Counted from the stretch's first letter, positions 32,779-41,022 are shown. The stretch is 64,000 bases of DNA from Saccharibacillus alkalitolerans (GCF_011090185.1 NZ_JAAFGS010000004.1:434001-498000); one strand, 5' to 3'. Made by a program: numbers and translations. The notes: generated by a model not told the origin, from the sequence alone.

Positions 32779-32849
32779 TGGAAAAATTGATGAACCGAAT
32801 GCTCGGCTTCACCACGTATCTGATCGGCAAGTCCAAGCTGAGCCAATGA
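32778..32849 (+). CDS. 23-residue peptide coupled to the XRE regulator
   Basis: The frame starts at the ATG that overlaps the XRE stop (TGATG), with GGGAGG 11 nt upstream. It reads MEKLMNRMLGFTTYLIGKSK and ends shortly after. It is amphipathic with a hydrophobic middle, like a small membrane or toxin-type peptide. It could instead be the remnant N-terminus of a larger partner lost by a nearby stop. Supported only by position, ribosome binding site and coupling. Confidence 0.4.
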   Translation: MEKLMNRMLGFTTYLIGKSKLSQ

Positions 32850-32907
32850 GGTGGCACGCTCGGCCTGCCCAGGTCGCCCCTTTTTCGACCCAGCCGCATA
32901 AAAACAT

Positions 32908-32957
32908 AAAAACGCCCGCCGGCGGATGCTGATCGCATCGTTCGGACGGGCGTTTTC
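32908..32957. terminator. Bidirectional terminator
   Basis: The arms AAAACGCCCG and CGGGCGTTTT enclose an imperfect GC-rich stem. It separates the XRE unit from the convergent SRPBCC gene. Confidence 0.75.
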
Positions 32958-32968
32958 GCTTTCTTTTC

Positions 32969-33469
32969 TTATCTCAAATATTCCTCCAACCGATCCCATG
33001 TTTCCCGAACGCCCTGCTCCATGCCCATTTCGATGACCGTCTTGAGCGACTCTTCCGAATCGTATTTCGTCCGCGCTTTGACGAGGGTTCCGCCGCCTTC
33101 CGCTTCTTCGAAGATCATCGTCACGTCGGACGGAGGCAGCTCCGCGTTGATGCCGCCCTCGGCGTCGGAGAAGTAATCGGTGTAGACGAAAAAGTTCGGC
33201 GCGTCGATCTCGCGGTAGACGCCTTTGCCCCACGATTCCATGCCGAAGAAATCTCCCTGGCTCTCGTCCCTGCATGTCATGCAGTAATGCCAGACGCCCT
33301 CGGGACGCAGATCGAGCGTGCAGGCGGTCAGCTCCCAGCCTCTAGGTCCCCACCAGTGCTTCAAGTGCTCGCACTGCGTGAACGCGGCGAACACTTTTTC
33401 CTTCGGCGCTTGGAATACCCGTTCCAGCACAAATTCCAATCCTTCGGTTCTTGCGGTCATTTCGGTCAT
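32969..33469 (-). CDS. SRPBCC (AHSA1-like) domain protein
   Basis: This 166-residue START-like protein has typical AHSA1 sequence: VFQAPKEKVFAAFTQCEHLKHWWGPRGWELTACTLDLRPEGVWHYCM at the N-terminus and MGMEQGVRETWDRLEEYLR at the C-terminus. The family binds hydrophobic ligands; the ligand here is unknown. It follows an ArsR regulator by 39 bp in the same operon, a very common pairing in Bacilli, and is probably under its control. Confidence 0.88.
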   Translation of the reverse strand: MTEMTARTEGLEFVLERVFQAPKEKVFAAFTQCEHLKHWWGPRGWELTACTLDLRPEGVWHYCMTCRDESQGDFFGMESWGKGVYREIDAPNFFVYTDYFSDAEGGINAELPPSDVTMIFEEAEGGGTLVKARTKYDSEESLKTVIEMGMEQGVRETWDRLEEYLR

Positions 33470-33508
33470 ATCGAATGCCTCCTCGGAATAGCGAAATGGG
33501 TGCAGCCG

Positions 33509-33829
33509 TCAATCTTCCATCGTCCGCAAATAATCGTCCAATCGATCGAAACGTTCGTTCCACAGCTCCCGGTAACCGGCCAACCAACTTTCCAGCTCCC
33601 GAAAAGGTTCGGGCCGCAGCCGATAATGTCGGCGGTTCGCCTCTGCCTCCACGTCCACCAAGCCCGCCTGCTGCAGCACCTTCAGATGCTTCGAAGCCTG
33701 CGGCTGCCGGATCTCCAGGCGTTCGGCAATCTGGCCTACCGTCAGCGGGCCGCCGCGCAGCAGCGACACGATCCGCATGCGGCTCGGTTCGGCCAGTGCC
33801 GCGAATACGGCTGTATGGTCTTCGTCCAT
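33509..33829 (-). CDS. ArsR family transcriptional regulator
   Basis: This 106-residue winged-helix repressor reads VFAALAEPSRMRIVSLLRGGPLTVGQIAERLEIRQPQASKHLKVLQQAGLVDVEAEANRRHYRLRPEPFREL. It lacks the ELCVCDL metal-binding box, so it belongs to the non-metal ArsR group that regulates SRPBCC partners. It is the first gene of a two-gene unit. Confidence 0.9.
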   Translation of the reverse strand: MDEDHTAVFAALAEPSRMRIVSLLRGGPLTVGQIAERLEIRQPQASKHLKVLQQAGLVDVEAEANRRHYRLRPEPFRELESWLAGYRELWNERFDRLDDYLRTMED

Positions 33830-34163
33830 ATCGTTTTTGCGCGGCTCGGCGGATCGGCTCCTTTCCGGATTTATTCCGATTCCGAATGCCCAGCCCTTCC
33901 GAACCCGCGCAAGATCACCTCTTCCCCGGTTCTGTCGGATTGATTACGTCCAATATGACCGATTCGAATATTCCTGTAAAGGAATATTATGAAACAAACG
34001 AAAATATCGCGCTTGCGAGCGAACAACGCCAAAAGGCCCGCGCTGCGGGCGCGGGCCTGAACGGCTTTCATTTTCTTGTTCATGAACGTCCCCGTCCGAT
34101 TCCGAGGATCGTCCGCGGTTCATGCCTCATAACGATCGCCGCCGGCCTGCGGGCCGCCTCGGC
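33830..34163. other. Intergenic region, no gene recognised
   Basis: This 334-bp interval contains the arsR promoter region and, at about 34030-34062, a GC-rich stem (GGCCCGCG...CGCGGGCC) that may terminate minus-strand transcripts from the LLM gene. A 70-codon frame on the minus strand (33871-34083) has no ribosome binding site or recognisable sequence. Confidence 0.45.
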
Positions 34164-35228
34164 TTAGTCCGCCGGCTGTCCCGCCGCTTCCCAAGCCGCG
34201 ATCTCTTCGCGCACGATCGGAGCGACTTTCGTGCCGAGCAGTTCCACCGAACGCAGCACGTCGTCGTGATTGCCCATCGTGCCGACCGGCGTGTGCAGCA
34301 TGAAGCGGGTAATGCCGACTTTTTTGCGCAGATGGATGATCTTCTTCGCCACCGTCTCCGGGCTGCCTACGTACAGCGAACCTTCCGGCCCGCGCAGCGC
34401 GTCGTAACCCTGGCGGGTGTAAGGGCCCCAGCCGCGTTCCTTACCCAGCACCGTCATCGCGTACCGCATCGACGGGAAGAATTTATCCGCCGCTTCGTCG
34501 TCGCTCTCGCCGACGAAGCCGTGCGAGTGCGAAGCGACCGGCAGCAGCGAGGCGTCGTGTCCGCCGTGTTCGGCGGCGCGCTTGTACAGATCGACAAGCG
34601 GCGCGAACTGCGTCGGACGGCCGCCGATGATCGCCAGCACGAGCGGCAGATTCAGCAGTCCGGCGCGCACGACGGACTCCTGGTTGCCGCCGCTGCCGAT
34701 CCAGATCGGCAGCTTCTCCTGCACCGGACGCGGATACACGCCCCGGCTCTTGATCGCCGGACGGTGTCCGCCTTTCCAATCGACGATTTCCGAAGCCTGG
34801 ATCTGAAGCAGCAGTTCCAGCTTCTCGTCGAACAGCTCGTCGTAATCGTTCAAATCGTAGCCGAACAGCGGGAACGACTCGATGAACGAGCCGCGGCCCG
34901 CCATGATTTCCGCGCGGCCGTTCGAGATGGCGTCCACGGTCGAGAAGTCCTGGAACACGCGAACAGGGTCCGCCGAGGACAGCACCGTCACTGCGCTCGT
35001 CAGCCGGATTTTCTCCGTGCGGGCCGCGGCCGCGGCCAGAATGACCGCCGGCGCGGACGCCGCGTAATCGATCCGGTGATGCTCGCCCACGCCGAATACG
35101 TCGAGTCCCACTTTGTCCGCGAGCACGATTTCTTCGACCACTTGACGGATTCTTTCCGCGTGGCTGATCGTCGGTCCGTTTCCGTCCGCGGGCGTCGTTT
35201 CCACAAAAGTACTGATGCCGATTTCCAT
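34164..35228 (-). CDS. LLM class flavin-dependent oxidoreductase
   Basis: This 354-residue luciferase-like enzyme has the conserved MEIGISTFVETTP start, VGLDVFGVGEHHRIDYAASAPAV near residues 40-62, RIRLTSAVTVLSSADPVRVFQDFSTVD and GRAEIMAGRGSFIESFPLFGYDLNDYDELF. It differs from the enzyme at 1547-2536 in subfamily and is longer. The substrate is unknown; an FMN-dependent monooxygenase is likely. It is monocistronic, with an AT-rich promoter region carrying TAACTATAATTA at 35294-35305 that could be an operator. Confidence 0.9.
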   Translation of the reverse strand: MEIGISTFVETTPADGNGPTISHAERIRQVVEEIVLADKVGLDVFGVGEHHRIDYAASAPAVILAAAAARTEKIRLTSAVTVLSSADPVRVFQDFSTVDAISNGRAEIMAGRGSFIESFPLFGYDLNDYDELFDEKLELLLQIQASEIVDWKGGHRPAIKSRGVYPRPVQEKLPIWIGSGGNQESVVRAGLLNLPLVLAIIGGRPTQFAPLVDLYKRAAEHGGHDASLLPVASHSHGFVGESDDEAADKFFPSMRYAMTVLGKERGWGPYTRQGYDALRGPEGSLYVGSPETVAKKIIHLRKKVGITRFMLHTPVGTMGNHDDVLRSVELLGTKVAPIVREEIAAWEAAGQPAD

Positions 35229-35363
35229 GATTGAATCTCCTTTTCGATAAGCCGATCATTCGAACAGCGGCTGTATATATTTATTAAAGTAAGTAACTAT
35301 AATTATTTTATATACTCATTATCAGCCTTCCGTCCTGAAATTTCAAGTCTTTTTATGTAAAAG

Positions 35364-35645
35364 TCATGCGGAGATGCCGTAGGCGAAGAACAGATAGACC
35401 ACCGGCAGAGCAAACAGCGCGAACACAATCACGATCAAACCGATCACAAGACGTTTTATCCCTTTTCGCCTTTCCGCATCTTCTTCGTTTTGCGGCCGGC
35501 CCTCCGGATCGCCCTCGACCTGCGCAGGCCCGCCGGGCCGATTCGAACCTTGGCGCTTCCCCTGCGGAATAAGCGAAGCCGCGGCGGCTCCGCGCAAGAT
35601 GAAGACGAGGCCGACGATCAGCGCCGCAAGCATCAATAAAGTCAT
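35364..35645 (-). CDS. Small two-helix membrane protein, unknown
   Basis: This 93-residue protein has a hydrophobic N-terminal helix (TLLMLAALIVGLVFIL), a charged central linker of about 40 residues rich in Gln, Glu, Arg and Pro, and a C-terminal helix (LVIGLIVIVFALFALPVVYLFF). No family was recognised. It lies downstream of another small membrane protein gene on the same strand; the foldback element copy B sits between them. GGAGGATGA precedes the ATG. Confidence 0.6.
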   Translation of the reverse strand: MTLLMLAALIVGLVFILRGAAAASLIPQGKRQGSNRPGGPAQVEGDPEGRPQNEEDAERRKGIKRLVIGLIVIVFALFALPVVYLFFAYGISA

Positions 35646-35691
35646 GATTCATCCTCCTATTTATTTCCGCGGCATTCTTTCATCATGCAAA

Positions 35692-35720
35692 AAGGATGCC
35701 GCTCCGGCACCCTTTGCGTA
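35692..35720 (-). terminator. Terminator stem-loop, distal duplicated copy with U-tract
   Basis: On the minus strand GGTGCCGGAGCGGCATCC is followed by TTTTT. The 29-bp sequence recurs at 35988-36016 with two mismatches on the other side of the foldback element. It ends the minus-strand transcript that begins with the small membrane gene at 36039. Confidence 0.75.
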
Positions 35721-35987
35721 TCGAGAAAACCCAACGTGACGAGAAGCGAGAAGACGGAGAGAGAAATTCAGTGAAGTACAGGCTTTCGTAGAAAGCCGCT
35801 TCGGAAGCATACGCTGACAGTGTTCGCCTTTGAAATCGAGAAAATTCCATCAAAATTCAATCCTTTTTCTCGATTTCAACACGCGACCTACAGCCTTTCG
35901 AAGAAAGGCACTTCGTAAGCATACACTAACGAATTTTTCTCGGAGTCTGCTCGCTTCCCGCGTCTACGTACCTTTCGAGGGCAACCT
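35721..35987 (-). mobile_element. Foldback (MITE-like) intergenic element, copy B
   Basis: This 267-bp element aligns with copy A in reverse complement: outer arms around TCGAAAGGTACGTAG and TCGAGAAAACCCAACG, the GAGAGAAATTC arms, and the central GAAATCGAG/CTCGATTTC hairpin followed by TTCAAAGGCGAACACTG. It is longer than copy A because two related segments of 36 bp (35777-35812 and 35889-35924) are inserted at symmetric places. Duplicated terminator hairpins flank it. Confidence 0.65.
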
Positions 35988-36016
35988 AAGGATGCCGCCC
36001 CGGCATCCTTTGCGTA
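35988..36016 (-). repeat. Duplicated terminator stem-loop without U-tract
   Basis: On the minus strand GGATGCCGGGGCGGCATCC is followed by TTAGG and not a T-run. It lies right after the small membrane gene at 36039. With 35692-35720 it brackets copy B exactly as 1286-1312 and 1515-1541 bracket copy A. Confidence 0.7.
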
Positions 36017-36038
36017 CGGGTAAGAAGTTTTCCTTTTA

Positions 36039-36290
36039 TCAGAAAAGCGGGAACATGGACAATACCGCCGCGAAAAACAGAATCAGAATCGCTCCGGCAA
36101 TCAGCAGAGCGACGCCGGCCGCAAAGTTTGCCGTTTTCTGACGGGCCGCCGCATCCGCGACCGCGCCGCCGCCGTGTTTCTTGTAAGGTTCGGGAACGGG
36201 AAGAAGCCCTTTTTTCACGTACATGATCCCCAGCAGTATCAACGCGATGCCCGGCAGCGCCAGAAACAACCATCCAAGCGGCATATCCAT
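36039..36290 (-). CDS. Small membrane protein, unknown
   Basis: This 83-residue protein has two hydrophobic segments (GWLFLALPGIALILLGIMYV and AAGVALLIAGAILILFFAAVL) joined by a short polar, Gly/Ala-rich linker. No family was recognised. It may be transcribed with the small membrane gene downstream, but element B and a terminator now separate them. The start is ATG 36290, preceded by AAAGGGTG. Confidence 0.6.
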   Translation of the reverse strand: MDMPLGWLFLALPGIALILLGIMYVKKGLLPVPEPYKKHGGGAVADAAARQKTANFAAGVALLIAGAILILFFAAVLSMFPLF

Positions 36291-36425
36291 CACCCTTTCC
36301 TTTTTTATAAGTATATGTAAACCAAAACAGGCCCTGTCGCTTGCTTTTCGGCCCCGTTTCTTACGATCCTCTCAAGTTTTGGGTAAAAAAATAAGGAAGA
36401 AGCATTTTACGAGCAGAAAGGATGA

Positions 36426-37172
36426 ATGAAATTGAGCAGACTGCAGGGTAAAACGGCTTTAATCACGGGCGGCGCTTCGGGTATCGGTCTCGCGTCCGGC
36501 ATTCGTTTCGCGCAGGAGGGCGCCAACGTCGTCTTGACGGACATTTCCGATACGCGCAAAGACGATGCGGTATCGCAGGTGGAAGCGGCGGGCGGCAAAG
36601 CGGTCTTCCTCAAGCACGACGTGACGCTCGAAGAAGACTGGCAGCGCGTGTTCAAGGAAGCGGAAGAAGCGTTCGGACGGGTCGACATCTTGCTCAACAA
36701 CGCCGGCATCGGGCTGCGGGGCAATGTCGAGGAGACGAGCTACGACGACTGGAAAAAGGTGATCGACGTCAACTTGAACGGGGTCTTCCTCGGCACCAAA
36801 TACGGCGTTATCCATATGAAAGAGAACGGCGGCTCGATCATCAACGTCTCCTCCATCGAAGGATTGATCGGCGATCCCGGCATCGCCGCCTACAACGCCA
36901 GCAAAGGCGGCGTGCGCATCCTGACCAAGTCGGCCGCGCTGCATGCCGCCCAGTACAAGATCCGCGTCAACAGCATCCATCCCGGCTACATCAAGACGCC
37001 GATGATCGGCAGCGATCCGGAAGCGATGAAATACTTGACCTCGCTGCATCCGATCGGCCATCTCGGCGAAGCCGAAGACGTCGCCAACATGGCGCTGTTC
37101 CTCGCCTCGGAAGAATCGAAATTCTCGACCGGATCGGAGTTTGTGGTGGACGGCGGGTATACGGCGCAGTAG
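36426..37172 (+). CDS. SDR family oxidoreductase (glucose 1-dehydrogenase-like)
   Basis: This 248-residue classical SDR has LITGGASGIG (residues 12-21), a cofactor-selecting Asp in VLTDISD, NNAGIG near residue 88 and YNASKGG (catalytic Tyr/Lys) near residue 155. The C-terminus STGSEFVVDGGYTAQ is typical of the glucose-dehydrogenase/FabG branch. The Asp after beta-2 favours NAD over NADP. The start is ATG 36426; a TTG six bases later fits the ribosome binding site AAAGGA slightly better. It is monocistronic with a terminator at 37221. Confidence 0.9.
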   Translation: MKLSRLQGKTALITGGASGIGLASGIRFAQEGANVVLTDISDTRKDDAVSQVEAAGGKAVFLKHDVTLEEDWQRVFKEAEEAFGRVDILLNNAGIGLRGNVEETSYDDWKKVIDVNLNGVFLGTKYGVIHMKENGGSIINVSSIEGLIGDPGIAAYNASKGGVRILTKSAALHAAQYKIRVNSIHPGYIKTPMIGSDPEAMKYLTSLHPIGHLGEAEDVANMALFLASEESKFSTGSEFVVDGGYTAQ

Positions 37173-37220
37173 AGAAGCCTTTCCTGCCGGCAGCAAAAAG
37201 AACTTCGGCACTCAAGCCCA

Positions 37221-37261
37221 AAAAGCGTCTCCGCGGCCTATTCGCCGCAGAGACGCTTTTT
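37221..37261. terminator. Bidirectional terminator
   Basis: The stem AAAAGCGTCTC..GCGG and CCGC.GAGACGCTTTT has an 8-nt loop. It lies between the SDR gene and the convergent WGxxGxxG gene. Confidence 0.85.
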
Positions 37262-37300
37262 CCCGATTTCTCGGAAGATCCGTTCAACTTTCAACCATTC

Positions 37301-37588
37301 TTAGCGGGTGACGCGAGTCGTTCTGTCGTCGTGATCGTTGTGTTTGCGGCGCAGACCGAGCAAACCCAGCAGACCAAGCAGACCGAGCAAGCCCCAAAGT
37401 CCGTTGTCTCCGTCGTCGTCGGTAGCTTCGTTCACGACATCGTCGGTCGTTTCTTCCACTTCTGCGGCAGCCGTGCTGTACGTCGTGCCGGCGGAAGCCG
37501 TCTCTGCGCCTTCCGCGAAGGCGGAGGCCGTACCGAAAGCGGACACAAGCATCAAGGCGAGAAACATCGTTCTGACTTTTGTCATCAT
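37301..37588 (-). CDS. WGxxGxxG family small secreted/membrane protein
   Basis: This 95-residue protein has a signal peptide (MTKVRTMFLALMLVSAFGTASAFA). An acidic Thr/Asp-rich stretch (about residues 40-62) follows. Next comes LWGLLGLLGLLGLLGL, then RRK and a charged tail. WGxxGxxG followed by basic residues is a recognised C-terminal signature, similar in layout to exosortase/rhombosortase-type sorting tags, though no such sortase is visible here. The Gly-Leu run is encoded by a short repeated DNA sequence (GGTCTGCT-like) that may vary in length. GGGAGACTT precedes the start. Confidence 0.7.
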   Translation of the reverse strand: MMTKVRTMFLALMLVSAFGTASAFAEGAETASAGTTYSTAAAEVEETTDDVVNEATDDDGDNGLWGLLGLLGLLGLLGLRRKHNDHDDRTTRVTR

Positions 37589-37786
37589 GCGGGTAAGTCT
37601 CCCTTCTCAAGCTCGAATGGTATTCCCTTCTCTATATAACCCCTCCCAGATGAATGAATCTTTTATAAAATTCTGCTATTTTATATATTTTTCGCAGAAG
37701 CAAGCTTTCGGAAGGGCGATATTTGGTTCTCCGCTCTCTCGCAGGTGATATATAAAATAGACCCGATCCGGAAAGGAGCTGACCCC

Positions 37787-38716
37787 TTGTCCCATTTTGC
37801 CGTGTCCATTCTGAAAAACGGTCTTCACCTCATGCGTCCCGCCGCGGTCGGCGCTTCGAGCGTCGTGATCATTTTCTCCGGCATGTATCCGCTGTTTCTC
37901 GATCCCGCCGTTCCGGCCGCCCATGCGCTGACAACCGCGATGCTGCTGCTGGTCGGCTGCCTGCTCATCCACGGCCTGCTGACGCACGCGCTGAACGATT
38001 ACACGGATTACCGTTCCGGCACGGACGACCGCAGTCCCGCCATGCTGTCCGGCGGAAGCCGCGTGATCCAGAATGGCCGCATGACGCCCGAAGCCGTCGG
38101 CCGGTTCGGCTTCGGGCTGGCCGCCGTCCTGCTGGCCTCCGCGATTCTCCTAATCGCGTTCGGTCAGGCGCGGCTCGCCGTTCTGCTGCTGATCGGCATA
38201 TGGGGCGCCGTCTCCTATTCGGCGCCGCCGCTGCGGTTGGCCTATATCCCGTTCGCGGGCGAATGGCTGAGCACCTTTCCTTCCACCTTCGCGCTGGGAC
38301 TGGGCGGAGCGTGGCTGCTGCTCGGCGGCCTGCCGGACTGGGCCGTGCAGAACGCCTGGATCAACGCCGTGTACTGCATCGCCTGGGTGATGGTGCATCA
38401 CATTCCCGACCTGGAGGCGGATCGGCAGGCTTCTCCGGTTAAGCGGACAAGCGTCGTCTGGGCAGCCGACCGCTTCGGCCCCGCCTTCGCCCGCCTTCCG
38501 GCCGTCGCGTATTTCGCGCTCATCGGACTGTCCGCGATCTGGCTCGCCTGGTCGGGACGCTGGGCCGGGGCGGCCGGCATTCTCGTCGCAGCCGCCCTGT
38601 CCGTCTATTGGCTGGCGAAGGTCGACGTACGCGATGCGGCGGCGGTAACGGCCTGCGAGAAAAAAATGCTGCTGACGGCGATCGTGCTGGCGGTGTGGCT
38701 GGGCATTTTCCATTGA
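37787..38716 (+). CDS. UbiA family prenyltransferase
   Basis: This 309-residue membrane enzyme of the UbiA superfamily has about nine hydrophobic helices. The first Asp-rich motif is NDYTDYRSGTDDRSP near residues 75-90 and the second is HHIPDLEADRQ near residues 215-225; both bind prenyl diphosphate with Mg. It may attach a polyprenyl chain to an aromatic acceptor, as MenA does, but no quinone-pathway genes are adjacent and the acceptor is unknown. The TTG start at 37787 is chosen because AAGGAG lies 9 nt upstream. Confidence 0.85.
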   Translation: MSHFAVSILKNGLHLMRPAAVGASSVVIIFSGMYPLFLDPAVPAAHALTTAMLLLVGCLLIHGLLTHALNDYTDYRSGTDDRSPAMLSGGSRVIQNGRMTPEAVGRFGFGLAAVLLASAILLIAFGQARLAVLLLIGIWGAVSYSAPPLRLAYIPFAGEWLSTFPSTFALGLGGAWLLLGGLPDWAVQNAWINAVYCIAWVMVHHIPDLEADRQASPVKRTSVVWAADRFGPAFARLPAVAYFALIGLSAIWLAWSGRWAGAAGILVAAALSVYWLAKVDVRDAAAVTACEKKMLLTAIVLAVWLGIFH

Positions 38717-38871
38717 TCACATAAGCATAAAATCACGTAAAACTTTCTGTTCGCCTTGAAAACGTTTTATTTATGTGTCAGAATTGGTTTGTTTGAGTAA
38801 TTAACGTCCTTAAAGTAACGAACCTTCGGCCCCAAGCCGATATCCGCCAAATACGAGGAGGAATACGAATC

Positions 38872-39789
38872 ATGAGAACGATCAAGCTCGGAACAAGCAA
38901 TCTCGACGTACCCGTAGTCGCTGTCGGCTGCATGCGCATCGACTCGCTCGACAAAAAGGAAGCGGAAACGTTCGTGCAGACGGCGCTGGACGAAGGAGCC
39001 AACTTCTTCGACCATGCGGACATCTACGGCGGCGGAAAGTGCGAGGAAATCTTCGCCGACGCGGTACATATGAGCCCGTCCGTGCGCGAGAAGCTGATTC
39101 TTCAGTCCAAGTGCGGCATCCGCCAGGGACAATTCGATTTCTCCAAAGAACATATTCTGTCGTCCGTCGACGGCATCCTGAAGCGGCTGAACACGGAATA
39201 CCTCGACGTCCTGCTGCTGCACCGTCCGGACGCGCTCGTCGAGCCGGAAGAAGTGGCCGAAGCGTTCGATCAATTGGAATCTTCCGGCAAAGTCCGCCAC
39301 TTCGGCGTGTCCAACCAGAAGCCGATGCAGATCGAGCTGCTGAAAAAGTACGTGAAGCAGCCGCTCGTCGCCAACCAGCTTCAGCTGAGCATCACGAACG
39401 CCAACATGATCTCGAACGGCGTCAACGTCAACATGCTGATCGACGAATCCGTCGACCGCGACGGCAGCATTCTCGATTACTGCCGCCTGCACGACATCAC
39501 GATCCAGCCTTGGTCGCCGTTCCAGTACGGGTTCTTCGAAGGCGTGTTCCTGGACAACGAGAAGTTCCCGGAACTGAATGCGGAGATCGATAAGGTGGCG
39601 GAAGCCCACGGCGTAAGCAACACGACGATCGCGATCGCCTGGCTGCTCCGCCATCCGGCCAACATGCAGCCGGTTACGGGCACGATGAACGTTCAGCGTA
39701 TCAAAGACTGCATCAAGGCGAGCGAAGTGAAGCTGTCCCGCGAAGAATGGTACGGCATCTACCGCGCGGCGGGCAACAAGCTGCCGTAA
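38872..39789 (+). CDS. Aldo/keto reductase (YdhF-like)
   Basis: This 305-residue NADPH-dependent reductase has a TIM-barrel fold. The catalytic tetrad is discernible: Asp in NFFDHADIYGGG, the Tyr of that segment, Lys in LQSKCGI and His in LLHRPDALVEP. The sequence HFGVSNQKPMQIELL is close to the E. coli YdhF oxidoreductase group. The substrate is unknown. AGGAGGAATAC precedes the ATG. It is monocistronic with a long terminator at 39846. Confidence 0.92.
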   Translation: MRTIKLGTSNLDVPVVAVGCMRIDSLDKKEAETFVQTALDEGANFFDHADIYGGGKCEEIFADAVHMSPSVREKLILQSKCGIRQGQFDFSKEHILSSVDGILKRLNTEYLDVLLLHRPDALVEPEEVAEAFDQLESSGKVRHFGVSNQKPMQIELLKKYVKQPLVANQLQLSITNANMISNGVNVNMLIDESVDRDGSILDYCRLHDITIQPWSPFQYGFFEGVFLDNEKFPELNAEIDKVAEAHGVSNTTIAIAWLLRHPANMQPVTGTMNVQRIKDCIKASEVKLSREEWYGIYRAAGNKLP

Positions 39790-39845
39790 GCTGCCGAATA
39801 GGGTGGAATGCAGCCCTGCTGCGCCCCTTCGAATGACCAAAGACA

Positions 39846-39915
39846 AAAAGAACCTCTGCCGTTCCATCCGCGTATTCGAGAATACGCGGACAGAACGCCG
39901 CAGAGGTTCTTTTTT
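39846..39915. terminator. Bidirectional terminator
   Basis: The outer arms AAGAACCTCTG and CAGAGGTTCTT enclose a second hairpin CCGCGTATTC/GAATACGCGG. A- and T-runs flank it. It separates the aldo/keto reductase gene from the convergent glycosyltransferase operon. Confidence 0.85.
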
Positions 39916-39975
39916 GATGCGTATCCGAGTCTTGGGCTTGAATACGGTCCCGATCGGAGTACGGGTTCCGTTATC

Positions 39976-41022
39976 TCAAAGCTCCGGCCGCAGAATCTGC
40001 GCCTGGAGCTTTTCCGGTCCGCCGCTGTGCAGAGCCATTCCGTACAATTCCGCCAGCCTTCGGCCGACCGCGTCCAAATCGAGTCCCAGCGCCAGCTTGC
40101 GTCCGTTCTCGGTCAAGTCCGGCAGCGAGCGCTCCGTAATCCCGCGGATGCCCCGCTCGAACTTATCCAGGCTTCGGCCTTTGTACACCGTCCCGCCGTC
40201 TTCCAGCCAGTCGGCGTAGATCGGCAGGTCGCGCACCAACACGGGAATGCCTGCGGCCAAAGCTTCCAGCAGCACGATGCCTTCCGTTTCTTCGTGCGTC
40301 GCGAACAGGAACAAATCGCTGCCGCAGTAAGCGTCGCGCAGCTCGTCCCGGCTCACGTAGCCCGGAAAGTGCAGGTTCGGCAGCTTCGTTTCGACGGCTT
40401 CGCGAATTTTGGCGGGAACCATATAAAGCGGCGTGTAGCCGAACCAATAAAATTGATGATCCGGCATCCGGCGCGCCAGCTCGACGAAGTCCAGGACGCC
40501 TTTGCGCTCGATGTAATGGCCGACCGACAGCACGACCTTCGCGTCGTCGGCCAGATCGTGCTTGCGGCGAAATCTCCGTCCCGCTTCCGCGTCGGGCGCG
40601 AAAAAGGCGCTGTCCACCCCGTTCGACAGGCTGACGATCGGGTTTTTCACGCCGTAGCCCTGGATCAGACCTTTTGCGTATTCCGTCGGGGTAATGAGCA
40701 GATCGGCGCTGCGGTAGCAGCGCATGATCCAGCGCTTGAACAGCGGCGCCGCCAGATTGGAGCCGATGAACGAATTGCGGAAATCTTCCATCGTGGAGTG
40801 GGCGTGGTAAACGACTTTTTTTCCCTGCCGCTTCGCCCTCCGCGCCATGCGCAGGGAGTCGGGAAAAATGGTGTTCAAGTGCGCGATATCGTAGCCTTCC
40901 CGTTCGTCCATCGTGTAATCGATCCCCAGCCGTTCCAGCGCTTCGCGCTGATGGCGCACAGCCTCGCCGACTCCGCTGCGGCTGACGGTGTTGAGCGACC
41001 CGCCGTACAACAATATTTTCAT
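39976..41022 (-). CDS. Glycosyltransferase family 4 protein (second of operon)
   Basis: This 348-residue GT-B glycosyltransferase starts with MKILLYGGSLNTVSRSGVGEAVRHQ and has VSLSNGVDSAFFAPD in the hinge and ATHEETEGIVLLEALAAGIPV, the EX7E-type nucleotide-sugar motif, near residue 260. The motif is typical of retaining GT4 enzymes. It lies 22 bp after a VTT-type membrane protein gene and that follows another GT4 gene. The layout resembles lipoteichoic-acid glycolipid anchor loci (a first diacylglycerol glucosyltransferase, then a second transferase). It probably extends a glycolipid; acceptor and sugar are inferred. Confidence 0.85.
   Translation of the reverse strand: MKILLYGGSLNTVSRSGVGEAVRHQREALERLGIDYTMDEREGYDIAHLNTIFPDSLRMARRAKRQGKKVVYHAHSTMEDFRNSFIGSNLAAPLFKRWIMRCYRSADLLITPTEYAKGLIQGYGVKNPIVSLSNGVDSAFFAPDAEAGRRFRRKHDLADDAKVVLSVGHYIERKGVLDFVELARRMPDHQFYWFGYTPLYMVPAKIREAVETKLPNLHFPGYVSRDELRDAYCGSDLFLFATHEETEGIVLLEALAAGIPVLVRDLPIYADWLEDGGTVYKGRSLDKFERGIRGITERSLPDLTENGRKLALGLDLDAVGRRLAELYGMALHSGGPEKLQAQILRPEL

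Noticed and set aside
33871..34083. A 70-codon minus-strand frame between arsR and the LLM gene
   Set aside because: No ribosome binding site, no recognisable sequence, and it covers a probable promoter and stem-loop.
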